From positions 124,001 to 188,000 of the forward strand of contig NC_011671.1 in NCBI RefSeq assembly GCF_000150955.2: 64,000 nt of DNA. The letters run 5' to 3'. The notes under the pieces were generated by a model that was not told where the DNA came from, made no database searches, and saw nothing but the letters and a program-made list of their open reading frames with translations. The position numbers and the translations under genes were made by a program. This DNA comes from Phaeodactylum tricornutum CCAP 1055/1. Lineage: Eukaryota > Bacillariophyta > Bacillariophyceae > Surirellales > Neidiaceae. This document shows positions 51,545 to 63,706 of this stretch, one piece after another (the stretch's first letter is position 1; the number at the start of each line of letters is the position of its first letter).

Positions 51545-54538
51545 TTAGCGTCCTCCAACCTTCTTCTTTCCTTTCTTCTTGGAAATGGCGGCCGGTTCCC
51601 ATTCCTCTTGGGGCCCCGTCTTCCCTGCCTTACGATTGATAAACTCTGTTGCAAAGCTGTTCACTTGAGGAGTCGATCCGAGATAGGCCGACAAATACTG
51701 GCGAATCTCGCCTGGATCCTGAAGCGTCATGCAAAAAGCTACCAGAGTCAGGTCATCCGTACCGTTCAATTTATACACCTGGTCTTTACACCACTTCTCA
51801 AAGCTAGGCGACATCTTGGCCCCAAATTCATCCGAGACACTTGACGCGGCCATGTTCTCACGTTGCTGAGCTGTCTGTGGTTTTGGTGGCATCGCCCCTT
51901 GGCCTTGCGGTGGCGCGCGAGCTTGTACAGCTGCTGATGGTGCAAGCGTGTTTAAGTTGTTTACCACCGCAGCAGCGGTCGCTTTCGCCGCGCCGCCCGA
52001 CCAAGCGGTACTGCCTCCCTTGGAGGCAGCAACGTTGGCCCAACCACTGCCCGATGGTCGAGTATTTTGTTGTTGCATAGCTAAAAGAGCAGCGGCGCGA
52101 GCTTCTTCCCTTTGAATCTCAGACATACTCTTTCGAGCATTGGGCTGGGCAGCGCTCACTCCACCCCACGCCGGAGCTGTGGGCTTAACAGCTTCTAGCC
52201 GCGGTTCTACTGGCTGCACTTCTTTGGCCTTTTTCGATTTGCTCTTCTTTTCTGATTTTGGTTGCGGGGGACTAGGCACAGACTGGTCCGGCATCCCGAG
52301 CATTACCTTGAGTTGATTCGAAGACTCATTGGCACCATTAGACTTGGCCAAAATTTCTCTAGCCTCGCGATCCGCTACCTCTTGGGCTCGCCGTTGCTGT
52401 TCCTTGGCCTCTTGCGCCTGCCGCTCACGCTCGGCTCGTCCCTTCGCTTCTCGGTTCCGTTTTTCTTCCTCTGCTTGCGCCATTTCGTGCTCCACGTTCG
52501 GGCCTTGGCGTGCCATAAAGGCTTTGGAAAGATCCGGAAATAAGGCCGCTAACGGATGGAAAGGACCAGTGGGCTGCTGACAAATAGGCAAATCGCCTTT
52601 GAAATATCCAGCTTCAAGCCACTGTCGCATCTCTTCACCGCGGAAGGGTCCCTGAATGTTGCGCTGTGGATCGGAGTAAAACCAGGGAGCATCGGCTACC
52701 ACTGGAATACTCCCCGGATCGCGAGCTGCCGCCTTTTGCCGCTCCTCCACTAAACGCTTTTGTTCCAGCCGGCGTCCTTCTTCTTGTTGCACCCGTGCTT
52801 CCTGCTGCTGTTGTTGCTGCCATTGTTCTTTGGTAAGTAGTAACACGGCCATTTCGGCACCAAATGCTGGATCTTGACGTACCGCCACTCGTCGTGGGTG
52901 TCGGAGCAGCAAAGTTCGCAGCAAATCAATATTGTTTAGAAGCGGAATCACTCGAGAATCTTCCTCATGGAGGGTCGATAGAATGGAGCTGAGATCCGCA
53001 CGTCCCCACGATTTCTCTAGAATGGAAGTGATGCGTTCCAAAAGAACCGTCTCTACCTGCGTCTGCACACCCGCCTGTTGTTCCTGCTGTTGGATGGAAT
53101 TCTGTTGCTGGCGGGCACGCTCTTCTGCTTGTCGCTGGACCAACTCTTGCTCTTGTCGGTGTCGCAATTCCGCAGCTCGCGCCTTTTCCATCTCGGCCTG
53201 TCGCAAACGCGCTTGCAGATCGGGTTGCGGTTGGGGGGTTGGCAAAAGAGGTCCACCCCACGGATTCAACGGTATCGCCACCGCGTCTGCCGCGGTAGTG
53301 GTGGCTGCGGTAACGGGGGCTCCCCAGGCCGACGCGAGACCGGCCGCCGGTACGGCCGTTGTTGGATCCTTTTCAACCCCAATCATGGCCATGAGTCGCG
53401 AACTGGGGGTGGGGTCTTCGTCCACCGCTCGGATTGCCGGCGCCGCGTTGGGCGGCGCGGGATCGTCAAAATCTTCAAATACATTGACGTTGTCTCCGGA
53501 ACCGGATTGTATAGTCGTTCCCATGGCGGCCAGGGGTCGTTGTGGATTCACCTGTACCGAGGGTTCAGCGACGGCGTCGCGAGTGTGGTTCCGTGGTTCG
53601 ACATCGGCGCCACTGGACGTTCTCGAACGCGGACCGTGCAATTCGTCTTCGAGTAAGCGGCTTTGTTCGGCCATTTTCTCGAAATCAAAAACTCCGTCGT
53701 CGGGTTGCGGGCCATCCAGGTGACCGCCAAAGGCAGAAAAGTCGGCGGCGGCTCCACCCTGATTGGGATCATCCCACAACTCCCCGGGCGTTTCGGCATC
53801 CTTTTCCCGTGGTTTGTTGCGGGAGTCGGGAGGCGGCAAGGCCACTCCACGTTGCCAACGTCCGCCGGTATTGGAAGTACGTGCCGGTAAACCCGAGCGG
53901 ATACCGGATCGACCTTCGTCGTCCCGGGAGCCTTTGGCCAACGAGGAGGATCGGCGCGCGAGGACCGCGGCCCATATTTCTTCCGGATCAAAGGTATCCC
54001 AGCAGACGGGGTCTTGGGGATGTTCCATGAGAAGGACGGTATTATGTAAAAGCTGCGCAACATGTCCGGGCGGTACCAGAGGCGGTTCCGGTCGGAGTGA
54101 CAATAGTCGTTCGCGCGTATAGCGGGTTACCTTGGCGTCCTCCGTCGCGCGCGATGCCACGATGTTCCGGTTCCGCACCGGTGCTCCTCCTTCCGAAGTT
54201 CGTGCCGCCAGATCCGCGAGGGATCTGCCGGAAGTCTTGGATGGTGGTGCGTTGGAGTGACTCGTCCGCGGCATCGAGGATCGGAGGCCTTCGCTGCGAG
54301 AGTGGTTACTCTTGGGCAAAGGCGGCGACGGCGCTTCGAGACTGGCGACAATCTGCTCGTCGTCGTCGTCCAACGCGGCGAATTTGTTAAAAGTTCCGCT
54401 CGTTGGTGGTACCACCGGTCCGTTTTCGGAACCGACGGATTGGGAACGACTCCGTTCCACCGCGGGGGGAGGCTGGAAGCCTCGACCACCGCTCCCACGA
54501 TTCCATGCGGGTCGCAGTGAAGAATTGGCCGAACTCAT
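51545..54538 (-). CDS. GYF-domain protein, GIGYF-like
   Basis: The 997-residue protein has a GYF domain near residues 615-675 (PWFYSDPQRNIQGPFRGEEM, then RQWLEAGYFKGDLPI), which binds proline-rich PPG-phi ligands. Near residue 135 is RYTRERLLSLRP, matching the Y-x4-L-phi eIF4E-binding consensus; a PLVPPGH segment and a DTFDPEEIW segment follow. Gln/Glu/Arg-rich coiled coils flank the GYF domain. The C-terminus has FEKWCKDQVYKLNGTDDLTL, then SAYLGSTPQVNSFATEFINR, a helical module shared with plant and animal GYF proteins. In animals, GIGYF proteins repress translation through 4EHP. The start is the ATG at 54538. Confidence 0.85.
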   Translation of the reverse strand: MSSANSSLRPAWNRGSGGRGFQPPPAVERSRSQSVGSENGPVVPPTSGTFNKFAALDDDDEQIVASLEAPSPPLPKSNHSRSEGLRSSMPRTSHSNAPPSKTSGRSLADLAARTSEGGAPVRNRNIVASRATEDAKVTRYTRERLLSLRPEPPLVPPGHVAQLLHNTVLLMEHPQDPVCWDTFDPEEIWAAVLARRSSSLAKGSRDDEGRSGIRSGLPARTSNTGGRWQRGVALPPPDSRNKPREKDAETPGELWDDPNQGGAAADFSAFGGHLDGPQPDDGVFDFEKMAEQSRLLEDELHGPRSRTSSGADVEPRNHTRDAVAEPSVQVNPQRPLAAMGTTIQSGSGDNVNVFEDFDDPAPPNAAPAIRAVDEDPTPSSRLMAMIGVEKDPTTAVPAAGLASAWGAPVTAATTTAADAVAIPLNPWGGPLLPTPQPQPDLQARLRQAEMEKARAAELRHRQEQELVQRQAEERARQQQNSIQQQEQQAGVQTQVETVLLERITSILEKSWGRADLSSILSTLHEEDSRVIPLLNNIDLLRTLLLRHPRRVAVRQDPAFGAEMAVLLLTKEQWQQQQQQEARVQQEEGRRLEQKRLVEERQKAAARDPGSIPVVADAPWFYSDPQRNIQGPFRGEEMRQWLEAGYFKGDLPICQQPTGPFHPLAALFPDLSKAFMARQGPNVEHEMAQAEEEKRNREAKGRAERERQAQEAKEQQRRAQEVADREAREILAKSNGANESSNQLKVMLGMPDQSVPSPPQPKSEKKSKSKKAKEVQPVEPRLEAVKPTAPAWGGVSAAQPNARKSMSEIQREEARAAALLAMQQQNTRPSGSGWANVAASKGGSTAWSGGAAKATAAAVVNNLNTLAPSAAVQARAPPQGQGAMPPKPQTAQQRENMAASSVSDEFGAKMSPSFEKWCKDQVYKLNGTDDLTLVAFCMTLQDPGEIRQYLSAYLGSTPQVNSFATEFINRKAGKTGPQEEWEPAAISKKKGKKKVGGR

Positions 54539-55714
54539 TGGTGTGTTGGTCAACGGAGAGATTGGAACAGGAGCACAATGCCGTTGTGAATGTTGTTGTC
54601 TTGGTTAGTATAGGATATATGTATGTACTGTATGAATGTATCTACACTCTATCCGTCGGGAACGTCACTGTCAAATCACTCTCAAATATCTGCGTGTAAC
54701 TGTAAAACAAGGTTCCACAAATAAGAAAGGGTTGAGTCAGACTTTGACAGCCAAGAGTTGATATACCCGTCCACCACAACAACAGTAGTAACACCAGCAG
54801 CCAACCACACAGCAAAAAGACGACTTGGCAAGGTCCCGTAGAGAGGAAACGAGACCAGAAACAACCAACACACGGATACGACGTCAACCGTGTTTGTTGT
54901 TGTTGTTGTTGTCGTCGTTACGGCTGTGGTGATCGCCCCAACCAGACACGTATCCAGAGGTCACCACGACATTTCGCAAACTTGAGCTTGTGATTCCGTG
55001 TGCCCCAGAAGTGTAGTGTGACAAAACGGAATTCGAACCAATCCGATGGAACGACAATCTGTCGCTTGCGACACGAAATCCGTAGGAGCAAGGGCGTTCC
55101 AGCGAAACGAACCCGTGCCGCCGTCTCGTTGTTGTTGGTCACTCCACCACACTACCACACCCAACTCATCTCTACTCTCTTCTGGGACTACTCTTCGAAG
55201 AGAGAGAGACAGAGACACACAACGCTTTGGTCGATTCGGGACAACTTCCACTCACCTCCGGGGACTCGCAATTTGTTTGGGGAGGAAGGATCCAGCGTCG
55301 AAATCTCCCCGAGTGTGCGGTACCGTCCTTTTTCTGACATTAATATATATGTTACCGATACCACACACACTCTTTGTGTTTTGTGTGTGTACGTTGTCCG
55401 TACGCCCGGCCGCACGCTTCGTGGAACTTAAAAACACTGCGCGCCAAAAAGTGCAAAATTCCGCATTCCTGGTGTCAGATAGATGTACCGATCGGACCTT
55501 TCGTTTGTCGTTTAGACAGACGCCTTGCTTGCCAACCCGTTCCACTTTCGTTAGTCGACGAAAGCGCGTTTCCCCGGCATCCATCCAGATCGACAATGCG
55601 TCACAGTCAGCTACATTCTATGTGAACTAGGAATGCTGAACATGTATCCAAAAGAATACCTCGCATTACTACGCATTCTATACAAATAGAGTTTCTGATT
55701 CTTTTTGGAAGTTT
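54539..55714. other. Intergenic region right of the GYF gene
   Basis: This is about 1.2 kb. It contains CACTGTCAAATCACTCTCAA near 54667, a GTTGTTGTTG microsatellite near 54892-54915, GA-rich and CA-rich simple repeats near 55197-55220 and 55360-55392, and GCGTCACAGTCAGC near 55598. A 194-codon plus-strand frame at 55046 is open but unlike any family. Confidence 0.35.
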
Positions 55715-56711
55715 GACAAACCACCCGCTGACAAGCTGACCATGTACCCCCGCTCAAATTGAAAACGTGATTGGAGGTCCGGATGCGTAAAGTTGTGATG
55801 GTGGAACCTGCCATTGCCATCCGGAAGTAATACATTTTACGGTCGTACACTACTGGCGTTGCCGAGTAGACCAGCCCACATCAAAAACGCAGATTCAGCC
55901 ATGAGGTCTCTGGAGCTCATTCGATTGGTAGTCAGAAATGGCTTGCTGATGTAGCCGGTCCTCTCCCCCGTATGAGTCTTATTCTGGGCGTACCGCACCA
56001 GTAAAAATTCGAGCGTTTCGTCGTACTCCACTGGGCTCCTGGCATTGATGTAGCTCGATGCCTTGTTGTTGCGTGACAGACTAACAACAGGCCGGCCCAG
56101 AAGATTCAACTCTTGTGTTATCTCGTCAGCATACACGGCTCCAAAGTCTCGAAAAGTACGGAAAATTGCGTTTTGCATCCTCGCGCGCAGCTGCCCACTC
56201 CAGTTTGGCTTCATGTCGGAGCATGTTAGTGGCGTTCAAACCGTATTACTGCTCTAGCCATCAAGCCAGTCCAAAGGCGTTCTCCAATTATTCTCAGATG
56301 GGTCACCACTGTACCAGCTAGCTGGACTAAAATGATCGGGGCGTCACTGTCAAAGTCGGAAACTTTACTCCGGACTGGTTTGCGGAAGTACCTTTCCGGC
56401 TTTTCCCTACGGCTCCTCAAGCTACCGATAGGGGATTCGTAACCGGCATGAAATACTAAAGACGGCTCTACACCAGGACACAGCTTGGTTGCTGTACCAC
56501 TGTTGCCACCAGCATTTCTTGGTCGACAATCGGAGGATCTCGATCCCTGGAAGATCAGGGCGTGCAAAAGAGACGGTTCTACTTTGCCGTCCTGTAGATC
56601 GCGGACGACATCCCAGCTGACAAGAATGCTGATGCTTGATAGCAGGGCGACAACCGCCAAGATCAAGAGAATGGTATGAGCACGCTTGGTCGGCATAGTC
56701 GTACGACACAT
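55715..56711 (-). pseudogene. Broken third copy of the diatom glycosyltransferase-like family
   Basis: The frame from 56711 begins with an anchor (HTILLILAVVALLSSISILV) followed by SWDVVRDLQ, as in the genes at 18953 and 21466. It keeps SDAPIILVQLAGTVVTHL where those have LVQLGGELANQL, then shifts frame near 56225. The second frame has VYADEITQELNLL and YDETLEFLLVRYAQNKTHTG. It then jumps from SSRDL directly to SAFLMWAGLLGNASSVRP, losing about 150 codons and the intron. A third frame carries FTHPDLQSRFQFE. At least two frame changes and one large internal deletion mark it as a pseudogene of a host family. Confidence 0.8.
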
Positions 56712-57462
56712 GGCATGGTGAGTGAGTTTGTTGAATCGAGCCTCGCCAAATAAAAATGCTCCTCTGGAGAGGGAGGGTACGAACACGGGGCCCTCAGGCG
56801 ATTTCACGGTTGGATGTATTCTATTTTGTTGTGATGCGAAAGTTTTCAAAAGACTCATCCCAATTATGCCTATATGAAATTACCAATAATTGTACATATG
56901 GAACGCCAGAACGATGTTCTTATCACAATAATTATTTGAATAACAGTTATATTCGAGAACCAATTCGGTCGGTCAAGCGTCGTCCTTGCGTCATCCTTAT
57001 TCGATTGGCACGGATATGTCACAGTGAGTTGGAACGAGATATCCCTCCCTCCTGGACCGCAATTTTTTCTTGACAGTGAGGCACCGACAAAATTAGCTCT
57101 CGGTCTCCGCGCTTTTCTACGAGAGCTGCCAAATCAGCAAGCATTTTGCATTATGTTTGTCCTCATGCACAGAGGAGTCGATGAAAAAAGCGTCGTGAAA
57201 AGAATGACTAACGATTTTCCTAGACGCTTCATTGCCTGATTCAATGGTTTGCTCTTCGCAATTAAACTCCAATTTGCCGGAAGAAAAAAAAACGACAGAA
57301 CTGCCTAAGTCTGGGCTAAAAGGGGATAAGCCCCATACTAACAGATGCCGCGCACTGAAGGCGAATTGACTCAAAAAAATCCACATGTCTATATCAGTTT
57401 CTAGGATCAGCTGGACCAGGTTCTAAAGACTACGGTATATTTTTCAGTTGTTTCTCCCGAGT
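56712..57462. other. Intergenic region between the pseudogene and the cyclophilin gene
   Basis: No gene is seen in these 751 bases; the stretch is AT-richer than the coding neighbourhood. Confidence 0.35.
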
Positions 57463-58805
57463 TTAAACTTCACCAGAATCAACCAAGGTAACCTTGGCCT
57501 TGGGCTGCCCTGAGTTCGTGCCCTGGGCTTCGACGGCCTTGACTACGTCTTCTCCTTCCAAAACCTGTAAAAGACAAAACAAGTTAGTCGAGAGGTGAGC
57601 TTACAGTTAGTCTTTCGTGTCACAAAACAAAGTCCCTACTAGGCACCCGAAACGAAATCACAACGGAATTTTCTCATCTTGGTCACCGTTGACCGGGCTG
57701 CACAGGTTCCCGTCCTTCCCTTTTCCAAAATATACCGGCTGGCGTGTGATACCTTAACCCACATACCTTGCCAAACACCACGTGGCGACCGTCCAACCAC
57801 GACGTCTTGACAGTCGTAATGAAAAATTGCGATCCGTTCGTGTTGGGCCCGGCTTCAAGTGGAACGCGAGGCGAGTAAAGTCAGGAGTTGGCAGGTGTGA
57901 GACTCAATTGGGAAAATGTCATTGCAAAGATACCAAAAACTCGAGCCACGAATAGGACCATTGGTTGCTAGTGTGGTATCCGAACGTTCTTACCGTTGGC
58001 CATGCTGAGGTAGAGTGGTCCCTCGTGCTTGAGTTCAAAGTTTTCGTCGGCAAACTTTTCGCCATAGATGGATTCTATACATAGGGCGGAGAACGGAAAA
58101 GTTACAGTTAGTAGAATTGTATTGAGAAGACTTTCTGTGCGGCCGTAGCAGCGATATCCTTCCCGATTGGCGTCGAAGAATCGTAACAACAAAAGCTTAC
58201 CTCCACCTCGTCCATTGCCCTGGGTAAAGTCTGGAAAAGACGGGCCACGCCAATATAAGATATACAGTTCTCAATAATTTGTAGCATGGAGCTATTTGGA
58301 AGCCGCTGAAACTTACCTCCTCCTTGGATCATAAAGTTGGGACTGAAATTTGTGGCAACAAACATGAGTCGCAAAACGGTGTCTCAGAAAACAAACTACC
58401 AGTCACAAACAGACTGACTTACATAATGCGGTGAAAGATAGACCCCTTAAAGTGCAGGGGCTTGCCGGCCTTACCCACACCCTTTTCACCCGTACAAAGG
58501 GAACGAAAGTTTTCGACGGTCTTGGGGACCACGTCGCCGAATAACCCCATGACAATGCGACCGCCACTGTCCGGGGCTCCCTCAATTTCCACATCAAAAA
58601 ATACCTTGGTAGTGATTTTCACGTCGCTATGCCATTGTCACAAATACCCAAAGTAAGAACAGTCGTAGCCGGTGAGTCCTTCCTCCTGGTCACAATGGCG
58701 AAACTAAATGACCGACATGGACCGTCACGCGGACGTGCCGAGACCTTACCTTTCAGCAGCCGTCAAGGCCAGGAAAGCAAGAAGAGCTAAGAAGAAGCGC
58801 TGCAT
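57463..58805 (-). CDS. Secretory-pathway cyclophilin (peptidyl-prolyl isomerase), seven exons
   Basis: Seven exons encode 194 residues: 58805-58750, 58626-58423, 58342-58317, 58230-58201, 58074-57994, 57852-57767 and 57564-57463. All six introns (80-202 bp) are GT-AG and phases match. The N-terminus [19 protein letters not shown] is a signal peptide. The core reads [48 protein letters not shown] and [12 protein letters not shown], with the active-site Arg, Phe, Gln, Trp and His of cyclophilins all present. The C-terminus (TLVDSGEV) lacks KDEL, so it may be secreted or ER/endomembrane like cyclophilin B. Seven exons in under 1.4 kb, two of them 26 and 30 bp, is exceptional in this window. Confidence 0.92.
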
Positions 58806-59699
58806 GGTATATCTGGGTATGTTTGACTGTTTTCACGAGATTGTTTAGATAGAGTATCCAATCAAGCGTTGGGACCGCGATGGGAATGTTTACTGTCAAC
58901 TAAAGCGAGATAGCTGTCCTACCACGCGTACAAACGTAGTAGAATTCGTTGACTGTAAAAAACGCTGGTAGTACCACTAACTGTTGTCGCAAGGAACAGA
59001 CAAAAGTACAGGACTCAGAAACATGTTTAGCATGCTTAATGCATGTACAAAATATGTTAGGAAAGGACACATAAATGTAGGTATCCAGTGAGATTGAATA
59101 TTTACGGGAGCAGAACCGCAGGAATGTAGAGATGTGGTTCAATGGGCTAGAGAAGTTCTTACCCAAAGGAAAATAGTCAAATAAAGTTTGCATAATCTCA
59201 GAAGTTAGTGAAGTAGTAAGCTTACAACTCTAGATTGCTTGACTGATAGCGAGTGCAGTTGTGGACCCGAGATAGGCCACAACAAAACAAAATATGGAGC
59301 ATCCAGCAATAGAAGTTCCTTGGGAGTTGACTTGCTGGTCATGGTGACCTTGTTCTAATGAAGGCAATTAGATTTCTTCTGAGGTGGTCTGTTGGCTGTG
59401 GAGGTTGGGATGTAACTTGTGATGGCAGGCAACGGTAGTGGCAATGAGATAGCATTGTGGTTTGTTTGGTGGGAACATGGTTGACTTTCTATTGTTCTAT
59501 TGATGAGCTCTACAAACGCTAGAATGCAAATGATGAACAGTGATAAACTAATAAAATTTATAAGGCAATTTGAGAATTGCTATGACATTTGTGCAAATCA
59601 GCTGACTCTTTAAAGACTTTTTGAAATGACAACGGAAAGAATGAACAATACTCGCTTGCGATCGATATTTTTTGTAGCTGTTATGAGTTCTTTGGATAC
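58806..59699. other. Intergenic region left of the copia fossil
   Basis: No gene is seen. TTTGACTGTTTTCACG near 58827 and TTGACTGTAAAAA near 58950 are the recurrent promoter word. AT content rises after about 59200, marking the transition into decayed repeat DNA. Confidence 0.35.
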
Positions 59700-62400
59700 T
59701 ATCAGTTCCGGTCGCAACAGGTTTGGCAAGCATTGATTGTATTGTCAACTGGAATGACAGTTTTGAATACTGGTTTGCATGATGACGCGCACTACTTGGG
59801 TTGTGACACCCAAGGGAAGCCTATTGAAGCTAATCTTGTGTGTTTGCCCACAAATCCCAACACGGATGGTTTCGGATAGGTGCAATCCCAGTTGTTTCTT
59901 CAGAAACAAAATGTGACTGTTTTGGGACTCAACCATTGCCATGAGGAGCATGGTAACTATAAGGAATGTGCCCATGGTGCCGTATTTTACACCATGGAGA
60001 CAAATGAAGCGGACCACAATAGCACCTGGCAGATTGTGGGACCAAATGGAAAGTGAACAGATTAGCTTTAGTTTATAGCTAATAAATCTTAACCACAATT
60101 GTGTGGAAACCATATTTGCTAGTTTGTATCTCTTTGTTAGGAGCCAGACAAGTCTTGATCACCTTGTGCTGTCTTCAGAAGCCAGGAGATACTTGACAAT
60201 TGACATCAATCCTAGGGACGTACCAAAACTTTGTCAATGCGCTCAAAAATACTTTTATGATTGCTCAGTTGTCAAATGATTGATACACAGTTACACCAGA
60301 GGCCTTTGCTCACCAATGGAATATTGGTTTCTCTGCTGCAACAGGGACATCTATGGCAACAACTCAGAGAGGAGTGAAAGATATCACCAGTTGCACCCTA
60401 GGTAAGAGAGTCAAACTGGTCACCACTCAGCTTAGATACCTTCATCTTTGAACAAGATTTGTATACCAACAAAGTGTTTTCTAACTTGGAGACTCTGCAA
60501 GGAATTACTCGTGCCCAGGTTTATGTCAAACAATATTGATTGGACATGCGTCTTTTTAAAGTCAAAATCTGAAGCTCACAGTATCTTGGACTTATTATTT
60601 GCTATTTCAGATGGTGCAAAATGATTGGCGCAGGGTGAATTCAGACAAAAGGTTTGTGCTGCAGGAGATTGTAACTGGACCTGTTCAGAGTTAAGATCAG
60701 CTGAAGAAAGTAGGGAGTAAGTAGTACAAGATACCATCTGACCGTTCATAGCTGGTATTTGTGAACACGTGACATCACCAATATTGTAGGAAGGACCAAG
60801 CCAGCAACCAAGTATCTGGAAATTTGCTGGATTCATATTTACAACCAATCATACCAAGCACTCAAGCAACGGTTAGACTTCATTTTGGTCAGATATCAAG
60901 AAGGAATTGACAAATTATACGCCAGCATTTAAAGTTCTTGATCACAATGCGTCTGAGCCAATTGGTCACAGTTGAATTACCCTCTCACGTGATTCTTGAT
61001 ATAAAAATGGACGTCACTTGCAAAGCCAGATTTGTTGCCGGGGGACACGTCACTGATTTGCCAAGTCAGGTTACCTATGCTAATGTTGTCTCGCGTAATA
61101 GTGTTCGCATTGTTCTCCTTATTGCATTATTGAATTAATTGCAGATGCTTGGTGCTTATGCGCAGAATGCATATTTGAATGCCAGCTTGTGAAAAGGTTT
61201 ATACTGCATGCAGCCCTAAGTTTGATACTTCTGTTGAAAGTTGCTATGCACTTACTGTTTGTGAGTTGTATGGGTTGAAGTGGAGCAGCTTGGCATGCCC
61301 ACTTAGCTGCAAAAATGATAAATTATAGCCCCACAATGCTACAATTTGACACTACTTTGTAGATAAAATTGCTTCTTTTAGCATTGTTTGTTGGAACATC
61401 TATCTAGGATCCACTAGCTCTAGATCTTGGCCTTGTTGCCATTTCCTTTTTCTTGGCTCTGTTGTAGGACAGACGCAGTGGCCAGACAACTGTCCTTGTT
61501 GGGTTCAATACCCATGTGTGGCATGCCGGAGGAAAATACAAAGCGTCTCATAAGAAACCAAATATTTGCTTTATGCATCCAAATGTTTGCAATATACACA
61601 ACTCTGGTTTCCGTTGCATGAGGCATATAAGACGATTTGCCTAATCAAACCTGATATGCTAGGAACGAAATATTCCTGATTTCCATACGGTTTCCCTAGA
61701 TGAAAGTTGTTACTGGTGACACCATCCAAACTCGACAGTTTGGCAATCACTTGATCCAATTGTCTCGACAAAAACTATGTCAATGGTTCAACAGTACATT
61801 GGCTACAGGGTCCCTGCAATTGTACATTCTGTTTCCAATACAAAAGGTCTCATTTTGGAATCTACAGGTCTCGACTTATGTTTACAGTTATAGTGAAAAT
61901 TATGCTGCAATTGACAACAAGTTCAACAAGGGTGCAGGTTGGTCAAATTTTTACGGTGATGTGAAAGGAGCCTATTCCAAGAACCATATTTTAAGGTGGT
62001 AGAGATTACAGGTTTTGTGGATGCTGACCATGCAGGAGACCGTGTACTTGTTGTTATCTAAAAAGGTGTTTTGATTTATATCAATTCCGATTATTTAGTT
62101 TTCGAAGAGTCAGAATTCAGTTGAAACATCTACTTTTGGAAGTGAGTTTGTTGCATAAAGATTGCCACTAAGATGATACAAGGTCTACGGTACAACTTAC
62201 CTATGATGGGTATTCCTATTGATGGACCAGCTAGAGTACTTTGCACCAATATGTCAGTTATTTACAATGCTGTGGCACCGGAATAACTATTGACAGTGAA
62301 GAAGAAAAATAATGCTATTGTGTATCACATTGTACAAGAGAATGTTGCAATGAAGCTCATCAAGGTTGCTTAGAGCTGTTGCAATAAACACCAATGTACA
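59700..62400 (+). mobile_element. Fossil Ty1/copia LTR retrotransposon (internal region)
   Basis: Scattered plus-strand segments have the order of a copia polyprotein. A linker segment between integrase and reverse transcriptase lies near 60300-60400. A reverse transcriptase segment (DIKMDVTCKARFVAGGHVTD) lies near 60990-61140. An RNase H segment (FVDADHAGD) lies near 62010-62040, with its C-terminal region to about 62370. The style fits diatom CoDi elements. It is old and heavily degraded with many breaks; no open frame covers a full domain. I could not define terminal repeats, so the ends are approximate. Confidence 0.75.
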
Positions 62401-63706
62401 CCATATGGACAAAAGGGCTGCTAGGAACAGAGCCTGGTAAACAGGAGAGGGCATTATTACAAACAACTGGCAATACACCTAAGGGACTAAGGGACTGTAA
62501 AACTCTACTTGTTGGCAATGCTCCCCTTGGGTTAGGCAGTGGACACAAGGACCTATGCGTAAACTAGCAGTATGGATCAGAGAACTTATAAAACAGTGAT
62601 TGAAGAGTTAGTGCTTAGACTAATTTTTGTTGCTCCTCCAATTTGCCAAGATACAACAAACCCTGAGGACCAAACTCAAACGTACACAAATATCTTTCTT
62701 CCGTCATAGTATCCTTATACCATGACGCGCGCTCACATATACTTGTAGTGGAACCGGAAATACCTTTCACAACATGCATGGCGCGGAAATGGAGCACATC
62801 CATTTACATCCGTTAGCCAGGCAATAAGTATTGTCAGTCCCTCTCCGTTGCCACTGTCAGAACACAACACGTTCAGTCGCGTTCTTTGCAACGCACAATA
62901 CATCATTGTATCTAGGGGCTCCATGCAATAAGACCGAGTTAACTTCCATACAACTCACTTCTCCCTTATGAACACTCCAACTTCCGTTCACCATGTTGAG
63001 GTCTAGAGGACGGACATCATTAGGAGACATGTCGCATGGTACTATACCGTGACAAGAGCCGTTGGACTTGAATTTAGCTGATGCACTTACAAAGGTCCAA
63101 CCAGGTCCAAAACAACAGAACACTATGCGTCAAATTCTATGGTGATTCATGTCAAGAAGAAGAGTTTTCCAACTGTCCCGTTCTCAACAAAGTCAATGTT
63201 GGGACAAATTGCGTATGCTTTTATTGCATGCAGTGTCAAAGTTTTTATTTTACGATTGTGGATCCCTATTCTCCCGTTGATTTTAGGGGGGACAAATCTC
63301 TCCTGTATAATTCTATGGTTTCAATGTGAGGGGACTAGAAAACCCCTATGTCAAGCATCCATGTGATTGTTATTCCTAAGTCTACTGGACAAGTCTATAA
63401 GCTTTATATTTTGTCTTTTAGCAGCCTACAAAAGCATCTATGATCCTTTGGTTCCTTAGGGACAATTCTAGCCCATTGTTCTCACAGTTCCCTACTGGAA
63501 AGGGAACAGTGACAGAGCCAAATCCTTTCCAGCCTCATCTTAAGGATGACAAATAGATTGGAAGCATTGGTTTCTTTGGAGTACATCTACTTGCTATCAA
63601 TTGGATTTCAATCATGTCCTCAAGATTAAAGACTGGTTTACTGAGATTTAGCTTTCAGTCAACTAAGTTTGGTTGTCATAGCCTGCAAGTACAAAAAAGT
63701 CAACAA
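62401..63706. other. Decayed repeat-rich region, no supported gene
   Basis: Short frames occur on both strands. One minus-strand frame at 62857-63123 has protein-like composition (CHGIVPCDMSPNDVRPLDLN) but no recognised family and no clear start or partner exon. The segment may be part of the fossil element's flank or another decayed gene. Confidence 0.3.

Noticed and set aside
55046-55630. 194-codon plus-strand frame
   Set aside because: It spans CA/GT and GA simple repeats and has no recognisable domain.
59220-59700. Left terminal repeat of the copia fossil
   Set aside because: No matching sequence was found on the right side by eye, so no terminal repeat is claimed.
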